Source: Pseudomonadota bacterium (lineage in GTDB: Bacteria > Pseudomonadota > Alphaproteobacteria > Rhizobiales > Rhizobiaceae). Taken from it: a stretch of DNA of 16,678 bases. This document shows positions 5,002-12,794 of this stretch, one piece after another (within the stretch, counting starts at the first letter, position 1; every line of letters begins with the position of its first letter). Position numbers and translations under genes: made by a program. Below the pieces are notes generated by a model, which was not told where the DNA came from, ran no database searches, and was given only the letters and a program-made list of their open reading frames with translations. The stretch lies in NCBI GenBank assembly GCA_023399635.1, contig JAEWOP010000109.1, positions 1-16,678 on the forward strand, read 5' to 3'.

Positions 5002-6855
5002 ATGTTTTCGTGGTTTGAGCGGCGTGTCGATCCCTATCCGATCGACCAGCCAAGCTTGCCCCCAAAGGGGCTGGTTGCCTTTTGCTGGCATTACACCAGG
5101 CCGGCGGGCTTCTGGCTGCTGGTGCTCGGCACCTGCTCCATGGTCATCGCAGTGGCCGAGGTGTTCTTGTACCAGTTCCTCGGCAATATCATTGACTGGC
5201 TGTCCAACGCCAATCCCGACACGTTTCTGGCGCAGGAGGGCGGGCGGCTGGCCTGGATGGCGGCGATCCTTCTTCTTGTGCTTCCCATCGCCGGTGCAGT
5301 CCACACGCTCACCATGCATCAGGTGCTGGCCGGCAACTTCCCGATGATTGCCCGCTGGCAGATGCACCGCTTCCTGCTGCGTCACTCAATGACCTTCTTC
5401 GCCAACGAATTCGCCGGCCGCGTCTCGACAAAGGTGATGCAGACATCGCTCGCCATCCGCGAGACGGTGATGAAGATCATTGACGTCTTCGTCTACGCGA
5501 TCAGCTTTTTCGTCTCGATGCTGGCGCTGGTTATCGTTGTCGACTGGCGACTGGTGGTGCCTCTCGTGCTGTGGTTCGTGTTCTACAGCCTGATCCTCTG
5601 GCATTTCATTCCGAGGCTCCGGAAGCTTTCCAGCGAGCAGGCGGACGCGCGCTCGATGATGACGGGCCGGATCGTTGACAGCTACACCAATATCGGAACC
5701 GTGAAGCTGTTCTCGCATGCGGGTCGTGAAGAGAGCTATGCCCGTGAGGGAATGGACGAGTTCCTTGGCACGGTTCACCGGCAGATGCGCCAGATTTCGC
5801 TCCTCAATATCTGCGTCGATGTCAACAATGCCCTGACCATCTTCGCGGTGGCTGCGTCCAGCATCGCATTCTGGCTGACCGGCGAGGTTTCCGTCGGATC
5901 CGTCGCCGTCGCGATCGGTCTTGCCATGCGCATCAACGGTATGTCGCAGTGGATCATGTGGGAGGTGTCGGCGCTATTTGAGGCGATCGGTACCGTTTAT
6001 GACGGCATGTCGATGATGACAAAGCCGCACGACGTGACGGATGTCCCCGAAGCGATGCCCCTCCAAACGAAGAAGGGTCAGATCCGCTACGAGAACGTCC
6101 GCTTCCACTATGGAAAGGAAAAGGGTGTAATCGAGAATCTGACGCTCGATATCGCGGCCGGTGAGAAGGTCGGCCTTGTAGGGCGCTCCGGTGCCGGCAA
6201 GACGACGCTGATGAACCTGTTGCTACGCTTCTATGATCTTGAGGCAGGCCGCATCACGATCGATGGACAGGATATCTCCACGGTCTCTCAAGAGAGCCTC
6301 CGGGCGCTCGTTGGCGTGGTGACGCAGGACACGTCACTGCTGCATCGCTCGATCCGAGACAACATCGCCTATGGCAAGCCATCGGCGAGCGATGCCGAAA
6401 TCATCGAGGCGGCGAAGCGCGCCAATGCCTGGGAGTTCATTCAGGGGCTGTCCGACTTGCAAGGCCGCAGAGGTCTGGACGCTCATGTTGGCGAGCGGGG
6501 GGTCAAGCTGTCGGGGGGGCAGCGGCAGCGGATCGCTATCGCGCGGGTGTTCCTGAAGAACGCGCCCATCCTTGTTCTCGACGAAGCGACCTCTGCGCTC
6601 GATTCGGAGGTCGAGGCGGCCATCCAGGAGAACCTGTTTTCGTTGATGGAGGGCAAGACGGTGATTGCGATCGCGCATCGGCTTTCCACCCTGACGGAAA
6701 TGGACCGGGTGATCGTGCTCGACAAAGGCGTTATCATGGAGACCGGCACGCATCAGGAGCTCACCGCCTCCGGAGGCATCTATGCCGATCTGTGGAGCCG
6801 CCAGTCCGGCGGTTTTCTGGCGCATGATACGGACCAAGAGGCGGCTGCCGAGTAG
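5002..6855 (+). CDS. ABC exporter, fused permease/ATP-binding half-transporter (MsbA-like)
   Basis: A 617-residue type I exporter half-transporter that should dimerise in the inner membrane. The N-terminal ~330 residues contain about six membrane helices, starting near residue 30. The nucleotide-binding domain follows: Walker A GRSGAGKTT (394-402), Q-loop VVTQDTSLLH, ABC signature LSGGQ (503-507), Walker B ILVLDE with D527/E528, D-loop SALD and switch histidine H559 in AHRLST. All catalytic motifs are intact. The substrate cannot be read from sequence; lipid, peptide or drug export are possible. The ATG at 5002 is chosen over an in-frame GTG at 4990 because GGAGAAG lies at the right distance upstream and MF-x-WFE is the typical start. 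It is closely related to the second exporter at 9039, the chemoreceptor gene lying between them. An upstream leader peptide suggests conditional expression. Confidence 0.93.
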   Translation: MFSWFERRVDPYPIDQPSLPPKGLVAFCWHYTRPAGFWLLVLGTCSMVIAVAEVFLYQFLGNIIDWLSNANPDTFLAQEGGRLAWMAAILLLVLPIAGAVHTLTMHQVLAGNFPMIARWQMHRFLLRHSMTFFANEFAGRVSTKVMQTSLAIRETVMKIIDVFVYAISFFVSMLALVIVVDWRLVVPLVLWFVFYSLILWHFIPRLRKLSSEQADARSMMTGRIVDSYTNIGTVKLFSHAGREESYAREGMDEFLGTVHRQMRQISLLNICVDVNNALTIFAVAASSIAFWLTGEVSVGSVAVAIGLAMRINGMSQWIMWEVSALFEAIGTVYDGMSMMTKPHDVTDVPEAMPLQTKKGQIRYENVRFHYGKEKGVIENLTLDIAAGEKVGLVGRSGAGKTTLMNLLLRFYDLEAGRITIDGQDISTVSQESLRALVGVVTQDTSLLHRSIRDNIAYGKPSASDAEIIEAAKRANAWEFIQGLSDLQGRRGLDAHVGERGVKLSGGQRQRIAIARVFLKNAPILVLDEATSALDSEVEAAIQENLFSLMEGKTVIAIAHRLSTLTEMDRVIVLDKGVIMETGTHQELTASGGIYADLWSRQSGGFLAHDTDQEAAAE

Positions 6856-6938
6856 CCGTCGCTTCCTCCTTGGGTGCCGGCGAAGGGACACCGAATCAGC
6901 CCTATTCTGGTAACCCATTGTTGATGCAAAGCTGCGAC

Positions 6939-6971
6939 GAAGTGGCGGGCGCAGTGCCCTCCCGCCACTTC
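6939..6971 (+). promoter_or_regulatory. 11-bp perfect hairpin immediately upstream of the chemoreceptor start
   Basis: GAAGTGGCGGG (6939-6949) and CCCGCCACTTC (6961-6971) are exact inverted complements with an 11-nt loop. An alternative inner pairing GGGC/GCCC is possible. Only 13 nt separate the hairpin from the chemoreceptor ATG at 6985. It has no T tract, so it is a poor intrinsic terminator. It could end the exporter transcript, protect its 3' end or control access to the chemoreceptor start. Confidence 0.5.
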
Positions 6972-6984
6972 CTCTGGATTCCGC

Positions 6985-8895
6985 ATGAGCAGCATCAAGA
7001 TCAAAGTTCTCCTTCCTGCCCTTTTCGCTTTCGTCGTTCTTCTGGCGATCATCCAAGGCGTCCTCGGGATGCGCTCCGTTTCCGAGCTGGATACCCAGGC
7101 AAACAATATCAGCCGCCGGATGGAGCGTTCGCTCAGCGTCGCGAATATGGATCGTGTATTTTCCGAACTGCGCCGGCTGTATCTCACGGCGCTGTCGGCA
7201 AGCTCTGCGGCTGAGAAGAAGCAGGTTTTGGAACAGCTTGCCTCGACAAACGCGGTGCGCAGCGAAGTATTCGGGGCCTTCGCATCCGGCATCACCACCG
7301 AAACAACACGTGTTAAGTTCGATCAGTTGAACGCGCTGATGGGGGAATACGACGCCCTCGGCGCAGACTTCGTGAAGCTGATCGGTTCCTCACGCGTCTA
7401 CGAGGCCCGGGCGCTCATCGCGAAGATGGTCCCCAAGGAGGCCGAGGCGCAGGCCGTTCTGCAGGATCTGATCGAGGACAATCGCCTGCGCGGGATGGCA
7501 GACCGCGACGTTGCTGCGCAGGCAGCGTCCTCCGCCTTTATCACCACGATCATCGGGGTGGCGATCGCAGCAGCGGCAGCACTGGCGGCAGCCCTTGTCA
7601 GCTATCTGCGCGTTACGCGTCCGATCGGCGACATCACGGCGGCCATGAAAACGCTGGCCGACGGTCGAAGCGACCTGACGATCCCGCATGACGGACGCAA
7701 GGACGAGATTGGTGACATGGCGGCGGCGGTTGCGGTGTTCCGCGATAACGCGCTGGCCCGTGAGAGGCTGGAGCGGGAAGCAGCCGCTGAACGTTCGCTC
7801 AGCGAAAGCGAACGCATGGCCCGCGAGGAACAGAAGGCGCGCGAAACTGCCGAAGTCTCCTTCGCGGTCGATGCGCTTCGTCAAGGGCTGACGCGTCTTT
7901 CAGAAGGCGACCTGACCTTCCGTCTCGACACACCCTTCGCTGGCCAGCTTGAGCAACTGCGAGAGAACTTCAACGAGTCGACTACCAAGCTCCAGTCGGT
8001 GCTGCGCGCCGTCGGCGACAACGCACGAATGATCGATGCGGGGGCGAAGGAGATCAGCGCTGCGGTACAGGATCTGTCCAAGCGCACGGAGCAGCAGGCG
8101 GCTTCCGTGGAAGAAACGGCCGCTGCACTCGAGGAAGTTGCCACCGCGGTCAAGGATTCTTCCGTGCGTGCCGGCGAGGCCGGCGAGTTGGTCGATCACA
8201 CTCGTGCGGGTGCAGAGCGCTCCGGTCAGATTGTGAGGCAAGCCGTGAGCGCGATGGAAGCAATCGAAACCTCGTCCAGCGAGATCAGCAACATCATCGG
8301 CGTGATCGATGAGATTGCGTTCCAGACCAACCTTCTGGCTCTCAATGCCGGCGTTGAGGCAGCGCGTGCGGGCGAGGCCGGCAAAGGTTTTGCTGTGGTT
8401 GCCCAGGAAGTCCGTGAACTGGCGCAGCGGTCTGCGAGCGCAGCGCGCGAAATCAAGGCGCTGATCGCTACCTCCGGTGAGCGCGTGCGGGATGGCGTCG
8501 ATCTCGTGGGGCAGACAGGTGCGGCTCTGGAGACCATCGTTGCCGACGTCCAGCAGATCAACAACAACGTTGCCTCGATCGTGATCTCGACCCGCGAGCA
8601 GTCGACGGGCCTCACCGAGATCAGCAGTTCCGTCAACCACATGGACCAGGGAACGCAACAGAACGCGGCAATGGTCGAGGAGACAACAGCTGCAACACAC
8701 AGCCTGGCCAGCCAGGCGGAAGGCTTGCGGGAGCTCCTGTCACAGTTCAAGCTGGACGGCCAGGAAAGGGAGCTGCGTCCAGCATCCTCCGCAGCCCAGC
8801 CGGTCGCTTCACCGGCGCGATCGTTGGGGGCACGGGTCCGCTCGGCCTTTGCCGGCCGGGCAACGGCTGCCCAGCCCGAGTGGTCCGAGTTCTAA
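6985..8895 (+). CDS. methyl-accepting chemotaxis protein (transmembrane chemoreceptor)
   Basis: A 636-residue chemoreceptor. TM1 is about residues 8-28, then a periplasmic helical segment of ~155 residues resembling a four-helix-bundle sensor, TM2 about 184-208, a HAMP domain (209-262), a charged coiled-coil linker and a second HAMP-like segment (about 295-345). The cytoplasmic signalling hairpin follows, with the conserved tip EIAFQTNLLALNAGVEAARAGE (443-464) that contacts CheA and CheW. Likely methylation regions surround EQQAASVEETAAALEE (369-384) and MVEETTAATHSL (563-574). The last five residues, EWSEF, fit the x-[HFYW]-x-x-[HFYW] CheR/CheB-tethering pentapeptide. The ligand is unknown. 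The ATG has no good Shine-Dalgarno; a strong hairpin ends 13 nt before it. No other chemotaxis gene is nearby, so it is an orphan receptor between two exporter genes. Confidence 0.95.
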   Translation: MSSIKIKVLLPALFAFVVLLAIIQGVLGMRSVSELDTQANNISRRMERSLSVANMDRVFSELRRLYLTALSASSAAEKKQVLEQLASTNAVRSEVFGAFASGITTETTRVKFDQLNALMGEYDALGADFVKLIGSSRVYEARALIAKMVPKEAEAQAVLQDLIEDNRLRGMADRDVAAQAASSAFITTIIGVAIAAAAALAAALVSYLRVTRPIGDITAAMKTLADGRSDLTIPHDGRKDEIGDMAAAVAVFRDNALARERLEREAAAERSLSESERMAREEQKARETAEVSFAVDALRQGLTRLSEGDLTFRLDTPFAGQLEQLRENFNESTTKLQSVLRAVGDNARMIDAGAKEISAAVQDLSKRTEQQAASVEETAAALEEVATAVKDSSVRAGEAGELVDHTRAGAERSGQIVRQAVSAMEAIETSSSEISNIIGVIDEIAFQTNLLALNAGVEAARAGEAGKGFAVVAQEVRELAQRSASAAREIKALIATSGERVRDGVDLVGQTGAALETIVADVQQINNNVASIVISTREQSTGLTEISSSVNHMDQGTQQNAAMVEETTAATHSLASQAEGLRELLSQFKLDGQERELRPASSAAQPVASPARSLGARVRSAFAGRATAAQPEWSEF

Positions 8896-8932
8896 GCGGC
8901 AGGGCGGGACCGCTTCCATCATCATCAGTGTT

Positions 8933-8961
8933 ATCGGCAGCTTCGGCTGCCGATTTCGTTT
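8933..8961 (+). terminator. intrinsic terminator after the chemoreceptor gene
   Basis: ATCGGCAGC (8933-8941) and GCTGCCGAT (8946-8954) form a perfect 9-bp stem closed by a TTCG tetraloop and followed by TTCGTTT. It starts 37 nt after the chemoreceptor stop. The T tract is interrupted, but the stem-loop is very stable. Confidence 0.7.
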
Positions 8962-9004
8962 GCAGGATCCGGTGGCTGGAGCCCGGATTGTGACGGGTGC
9001 TCCT

Positions 9005-9032
9005 TTGCCGTTGCGCTGATGGCTCCTATATC
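9005..9032 (+). promoter_or_regulatory. candidate promoter for the second ABC exporter (leaderless start)
   Basis: TTGCCG (9005-9010), a 16-nt spacer and TATATC (9027-9032) lie directly before the exporter ATG at 9039. Transcription would start at about the A of the ATG. No Shine-Dalgarno is present, which fits a leaderless mRNA. Tentative. Confidence 0.38.
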
Positions 9033-9038
9033 GGCGCA

Positions 9039-10901
9039 ATGATCGAACGCATTTTCCGCCTTTTCGAGAACTGGATCCAGCCATTCGAGAGGCAGGATGA
9101 CGTCAAGCCGCCGCCAGGGCTGGTGGCCTTCGTATGGTTTTACGTCCGCCAGGCCAAAGCGCCCTTTCTTGCCATGCTTGTTCTCGGTGGGCTTGCGGCG
9201 GGTGTCGAAGCGGCGATGTTCTGGTTCGTTGGCCGTCTGGTAGATATTCTCGACACGATCGAGCCGGCCGATGGCTGGAGCGGACTTATGGCGCAGCACG
9301 GGCAGGAACTCCTGCTGATGGCGCTGGTCGTTGGGGTGGGTCGCTTTCTGATCGCCTTCCTCACGGCCCTCGTGGATCAACAGATCATCACGCCGGGCTT
9401 TTACAATCTCGTGCGTTGGCAGTCCTACCTTCACGTATCGCGGCAATCGCTGTCCTTTTTCCAGAACGATTTTTCCGGCCGCATCGTCACAAAGGTATGG
9501 TCCGCAGGTCAGGCCACGGGCGACGTTCTGACCACGCTCATGGAGAGCGTCTGGTTTGTCCTGATCTACTCCGTCTCGACGCTCGTGCTCGTGGCACAAC
9601 TCGACCTTCGCATGGCCGTTGTCGTGCTTGTCTGGCTTTTCGTCTTCGGGCTCCTCGCTAGGTTTTTCGTGCCCCGGATCCGGGAAAACGCAAGGGCTTC
9701 GGCGGAAGCGGGTTCGATGATCAGCGGCCGAATGGTGGACGCCTATTCCAACATCCAGACGCTCAAACTCTTTGGCAGCGACGAGGCCAATGATCGCTAC
9801 ATGCGTGCGGGGTTTGAGAGCTTCCAGGACACGATCCTGCGCTTTACCCGGATGTTGACGGGGGTGCGGGCATCGATGGCCCTGCTGTCCAGCACGATGA
9901 TTGTCTTGATGGCTGGGCTCAGCATTCACCTGTGGCTGGGCGGTATCATCAGTTCGGGCGCAGTTGCCTTTACACTTGCGCTGATGTTGCGGCTCAACTT
10001 CCTGCTCGGCAGGCTGATGACACAGTTGAACGGGCTGATGCGCAATATCGGCACCATCCAGAATTCGAGCGACCTGATTTCCCAGCCCATCGCCTTGGTG
10101 GATGCGCCCGGTGCAAAGGTGCTTGACGTTCGGGTGCCGGAAATCCGCTTCGACAATGTCAGCTTCAACTACGGCAACGACAGAAATGTCATCCGCGGCC
10201 TCTCGCTCCATGTGCGGCCAGGGGAGAAGATCGGCATTGTTGGCCGCTCCGGCGCCGGCAAGTCGACATTGGTGAACCTGTTGCTGCGCTTTTACGATAT
10301 CGAAGCTGGCCGTATCCTGATCGATGGACAGAACATCGCCGACGTGACGCAGGAGTCGCTGCGCGCACAGATCGGGATGGTGACACAAGACACATCGCTC
10401 CTGCATCGCTCGATCCGCGACAACGTCCTGTTCGGTTTGCCCGAGGCAACGGACGAGCAGCTGCGGCAGGCGGCAAGGCGTGCCGAGGCCGATGACTTCA
10501 TAGCCTCCCTTGAAGACCAACGGGGGCGGAAAGGTTACGACGCCCATGTCGGCGAGCGCGGTGTGAAACTCTCGGGCGGACAAAGACAGCGGATCGCGAT
10601 CGCGCGGGTGATGCTGAAGAACGCGCCCATCCTTGTCTTGGATGAGGCGACCTCAGCACTCGATTCCGAGGTGGAAGCGGCTATCCAGTCCAACCTTGTG
10701 CGCCTGATGCAGGGCAAGACGGTGCTGGCCATTGCTCATCGCTTGTCCACGATCGCCGCACTGGACCGGCTGATCGTCCTGGACAAGGGGCAGATCGTCG
10801 AGCAGGGCACCCATAACGAGCTCGTCGCGGCAAATGGCATCTATGCCGATTTGTGGGCCCGCCAGTCCGGTGGGTTCCTTGCGGCCGATGCCGCGCAGTA
10901 A
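9039..10901 (+). CDS. ABC exporter, fused permease/ATP-binding half-transporter (second paralogue)
   Basis: A 620-residue type I exporter half-transporter, paralogous to the protein at 5002 over its whole length, including the unusual N terminus FENWIQPF...PPPGLVAFVWFYVR. About six membrane helices occupy the first ~335 residues. The ATPase domain has Walker A GRSGAGKST (402-410), Q-loop MVTQDTSLLH, signature LSGGQ (511-515), Walker B with D535/E536, D-loop SALD and switch H567, all intact. It could work as a homodimer or pair with the first exporter; with both sets of ATPase residues intact either is possible. The ATG at 9039 is chosen over an in-frame GTG at 8997 because homology to the first exporter begins here. 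It has no Shine-Dalgarno but a close -10-like TATATC. It follows a terminator, so it is probably transcribed independently, and ends 10 bp from the convergent phosphatase-family gene. Confidence 0.93.
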   Translation: MIERIFRLFENWIQPFERQDDVKPPPGLVAFVWFYVRQAKAPFLAMLVLGGLAAGVEAAMFWFVGRLVDILDTIEPADGWSGLMAQHGQELLLMALVVGVGRFLIAFLTALVDQQIITPGFYNLVRWQSYLHVSRQSLSFFQNDFSGRIVTKVWSAGQATGDVLTTLMESVWFVLIYSVSTLVLVAQLDLRMAVVVLVWLFVFGLLARFFVPRIRENARASAEAGSMISGRMVDAYSNIQTLKLFGSDEANDRYMRAGFESFQDTILRFTRMLTGVRASMALLSSTMIVLMAGLSIHLWLGGIISSGAVAFTLALMLRLNFLLGRLMTQLNGLMRNIGTIQNSSDLISQPIALVDAPGAKVLDVRVPEIRFDNVSFNYGNDRNVIRGLSLHVRPGEKIGIVGRSGAGKSTLVNLLLRFYDIEAGRILIDGQNIADVTQESLRAQIGMVTQDTSLLHRSIRDNVLFGLPEATDEQLRQAARRAEADDFIASLEDQRGRKGYDAHVGERGVKLSGGQRQRIAIARVMLKNAPILVLDEATSALDSEVEAAIQSNLVRLMQGKTVLAIAHRLSTIAALDRLIVLDKGQIVEQGTHNELVAANGIYADLWARQSGGFLAADAAQ

Positions 10902-10911
10902 ACACTGTCTG

Positions 10912-11850
10912 CTACGGCCGCGGGACGGCTATCTCCGCGAGGAGGCCGTAGTGGTTGGACCCCAGAGCGTCTGGCAGTCGCTCGAGAGACTTGATCGCCA
11001 GAGGCGGCCTGACGAAGACGTGGTCGATCGCCACCCCTGCCCATCGGGCTCTGACCGGCCATGTTGCCGGCTCGCTTGCTGCTGTTCTCAGCCCCGTAGA
11101 CCTCAGGAAGGTCCTCATGCCTGGTGAAATGCTTGAGGCATTGAAATCTCCGGACACGATGATCGGTCCGTCAAGTTTATTTAGCAGCTGTGCTGCGTTG
11201 CGCAACTCAAATGCCTGAAAACTGTCGAAATAGGGTTTGGTTGTATGGATCGCGGCTAGGTGAAGCTCCTGACCATCCACGTCGATCGTTGCCGTCATCA
11301 TTCGCTCGCCAAAGATATCGCTCAGGCTGGCGATCGCTCGCCCCTTGAGAGGGCGCGTAGAAAGCATCATCAAATCGCAGTTGTCGGTGAGTTCTCCGCA
11401 GCCGATGCGGTAAGGGTACAACTTGGCGAGGGCCGGCAGATGCGCCTGCAGCGGTTCCGCTTCCATGACGTTGACCACGTCTGCGCCTGACGAAAGGATC
11501 AGGTCGCGGATCGCTTCTCCACCTTGGTAATTGGTCATGAGAATATTGAAGGACAACAGCCTGAGAGTCGGCGTCTCGGAATCCGGCGTAGCGTCTCCAC
11601 CGGCAAATTCTCGGCTCATCCAGATCGCGTGAGCGAGGAAGACCAAGGCGATGATCAGTAGTCCTGCAGGGAGTACGCCGCGCCTGAGGATCAGAGCGAC
11701 GAGAAGCGCAAAACTGCTAGCGATCGCCAGATGAAGCTGGAGGTTGTGGATAGTCGCAAAGACCCAGACGCTGCTGACATAGCGCGTGCCGAGCGAAAGC
11801 AGCACGAGCGACACGATGACGCAGATCGCCGCCGACAGAAAGTCTTTCAT
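10912..11850 (-). CDS. membrane-anchored endonuclease/exonuclease/phosphatase-family protein
   Basis: A 312-residue protein with three hydrophobic segments (about 7-20, 40-56, 60-77) followed by an EEP-fold domain. Catalytic-type motifs are LSFNI with N102, E130 in NVMEAEP, H202 in AIHTTKP, GDFNAS with D235/N237 and IDHVFV with D276/H277. The final motif reads SNH (298-300) where the family normally has SDH, so a usual catalytic or metal-ligand aspartate is asparagine here while the general-base histidine H300 is kept. The family hydrolyses phosphodiester or phosphomonoester bonds in nucleic acids, lipids or inositol phosphates; the substrate here is unknown. The topology suggests the domain is outside the cytoplasm, which is inferred. 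The start at 11850 has a GGGGAC-type site about 9 nt upstream. It is divergent from petA across 352 bp. Confidence 0.85.
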   Translation of the reverse strand: MKDFLSAAICVIVSLVLLSLGTRYVSSVWVFATIHNLQLHLAIASSFALLVALILRRGVLPAGLLIIALVFLAHAIWMSREFAGGDATPDSETPTLRLLSFNILMTNYQGGEAIRDLILSSGADVVNVMEAEPLQAHLPALAKLYPYRIGCGELTDNCDLMMLSTRPLKGRAIASLSDIFGERMMTATIDVDGQELHLAAIHTTKPYFDSFQAFELRNAAQLLNKLDGPIIVSGDFNASSISPGMRTFLRSTGLRTAASEPATWPVRARWAGVAIDHVFVRPPLAIKSLERLPDALGSNHYGLLAEIAVPRP

Positions 11851-11944
11851 GCAAAGCCGTCCCCACGGTCAACGCTGCGCGGCAGGTAACACGCGCCGCC
11901 CAAGGCCGCAACTTGTGGGACGTTGGGGGCAACGGCGGTGGATC

Positions 11945-11957
11945 AGCGGATACCGCT
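11945..11957. repeat. 13-bp palindrome AGCGG-ATA-CCGCT
   Basis: Perfect 5-bp arms around a 3-bp centre, 95 bp upstream of the phosphatase-family start. The size fits a small operator half-pair, but it could be chance. Confidence 0.3.
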
Positions 11958-11994
11958 CATGCTTGTTGGATCATGCCATTCCAGAGTCCGGCTG

Positions 11995-12016
11995 CAAGGC
12001 TTAGGAGAAAGCCTTG
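11995..12016. repeat. 8-bp inverted repeat with 6-nt loop upstream of petA
   Basis: CAAGGCTT and AAGCCTTG are exact complements separated by AGGAGA. If transcribed on the plus strand it is a stable hairpin exposing AGGAGA in its loop. A TTTTT run follows about 10 nt later inside a second small stem. Confidence 0.42.
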
Positions 12017-12046
12017 TGGAGTGCGGTTTTTGCCGCGACAAACTGG

Positions 12047-12096
12047 CTTCTATGCTCTTGCCAAGACTGGACATATTTTGCGATCAAGCATAGAAG
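12047..12096. repeat. 10-bp inverted repeat with 30-nt spacer upstream of petA
   Basis: CTTCTATGCT (12047-12056) and AGCATAGAAG (12087-12096) are exact complements. The arm centres are 40 bp apart, about four helical turns, which suits a protein pair bound on one DNA face. The spacer is AT-richer (ACATATTTTGCGATC). It lies about 106 bp upstream of the petA start and could be an operator or an RNA stem. Confidence 0.45.
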
Positions 12097-12202
12097 GCGC
12101 CGAATTGCCGGGGAATCTGTGTTCCAATCATGGCCAGGCTCATTTTCCGGTAGAGGGGCATATGCGGTTTTTCGCGAAATGCGTGAGAAGGATGTTTAAG
12201 CC

Positions 12203-12781
12203 GTGAGCGAACACGAGACACACAGCGAAACACTGGGCGAGCCCACTCGCCGTGATTTCCTTTACCTGGCCACTGGCATGGCTGGCGCTGTTGGCGCCGC
12301 GTCTTTTGCGTGGCCATTCATCGACCAGATGCGCCCGGACGCATCGACACTGGCGCTTGCCTCCATCGAGGTGGATGTTTCAGCCGTTGAGCCGGGGATG
12401 TCGCTGACCGTCAAGTGGCGCGGCAAGCCGGTCTTCATTCGCAATCGGACCGAGCAAGAGATCGAAGCTGCCAATGCAGTGGCGCTCGAAGAGTTAAAGG
12501 ACCCGATCGCTCGCAACGATAACATCGATGCGGCTGCCGATGCGACTGACCTTGCCCGTTCGGCAGGCGAAGGCAAGGAAAACTGGATCGTCATGATCGG
12601 TTCCTGCACCCATCTGGGATGCGTTCCGCTCGGCCAAGCCGGTGATTTCGGCGGATGGTTCTGTCCCTGCCACGGCTCGCACTATGATACGGCGGGCCGC
12701 ATCCGTAAGGGTCCCGCGCCGACAAACCTGCCGGTGCCGACTTTTACATTTACGTCCGACACAGTGATCCAGATCGGGTGA
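12203..12781 (+). CDS. petA: ubiquinol-cytochrome c reductase Rieske iron-sulfur subunit
   Basis: A 192-residue Rieske protein of the bc1 complex. It carries electrons from ubiquinol at the Qo site of cytochrome b to cytochrome c1. The N terminus has a twin-arginine-type signal anchor, TRRDFLYLATGMAGAVGAASFAWPF, which also serves as the membrane helix. The 2Fe-2S cluster motifs are CTHLGC (135-140) and CPCHGS (154-159): ligands C135, H137, C154, H157, with C140 and C156 forming the usual disulfide. The insert around residues 75-125 is typical of alphaproteobacterial Rieske proteins. The start codon is GTG at 12203, preceded by GAAGGA at slightly long spacing (10 nt); it gives the expected MSEHE-type N terminus. 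First gene of petABC, 13 bp before petB. Upstream control is probably in the repeat-rich 352-bp region. Confidence 0.97.
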   Translation: MSEHETHSETLGEPTRRDFLYLATGMAGAVGAASFAWPFIDQMRPDASTLALASIEVDVSAVEPGMSLTVKWRGKPVFIRNRTEQEIEAANAVALEELKDPIARNDNIDAAADATDLARSAGEGKENWIVMIGSCTHLGCVPLGQAGDFGGWFCPCHGSHYDTAGRIRKGPAPTNLPVPTFTFTSDTVIQIG

Positions 12782-12794
12782 GGGGTTCTAATCT

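Larger units (their letters stand above)
11851..12202. other. 352-bp gene-free region between phosphatase-family gene and petA
   Basis: No convincing coding frame is visible; short open frames here lack good initiation signals and recognisable sequence. It must hold divergent promoters for the two flanking genes, but no hexamer pair stands out. It carries at least three inverted repeats: AGCGG-ATA-CCGCT (11945-11957), CAAGGCTT/AAGCCTTG (11995-12016) and CTTCTATGCT/AGCATAGAAG (12047-12096), plus a small GCGG-TTTTTG-CCGC stem near 12022-12035. It is unusually rich in repeats for this window and could hold operators or a small RNA. Confidence 0.5.

Noticed and set aside
8931..10583. 550-aa minus-strand frame opposite the second ABC exporter
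   Set aside because: It is the antisense shadow of a GC-rich gene with clear ABC motifs on the plus strand. The translation is rich in H, Q, R and D with no domain.
10881..10894. GCGGC-CGAT-GCCGC hairpin at the end of the second exporter gene
   Set aside because: It lies inside the coding sequence, has a short stem and no T tract, and is readily explained by GC-rich codons.
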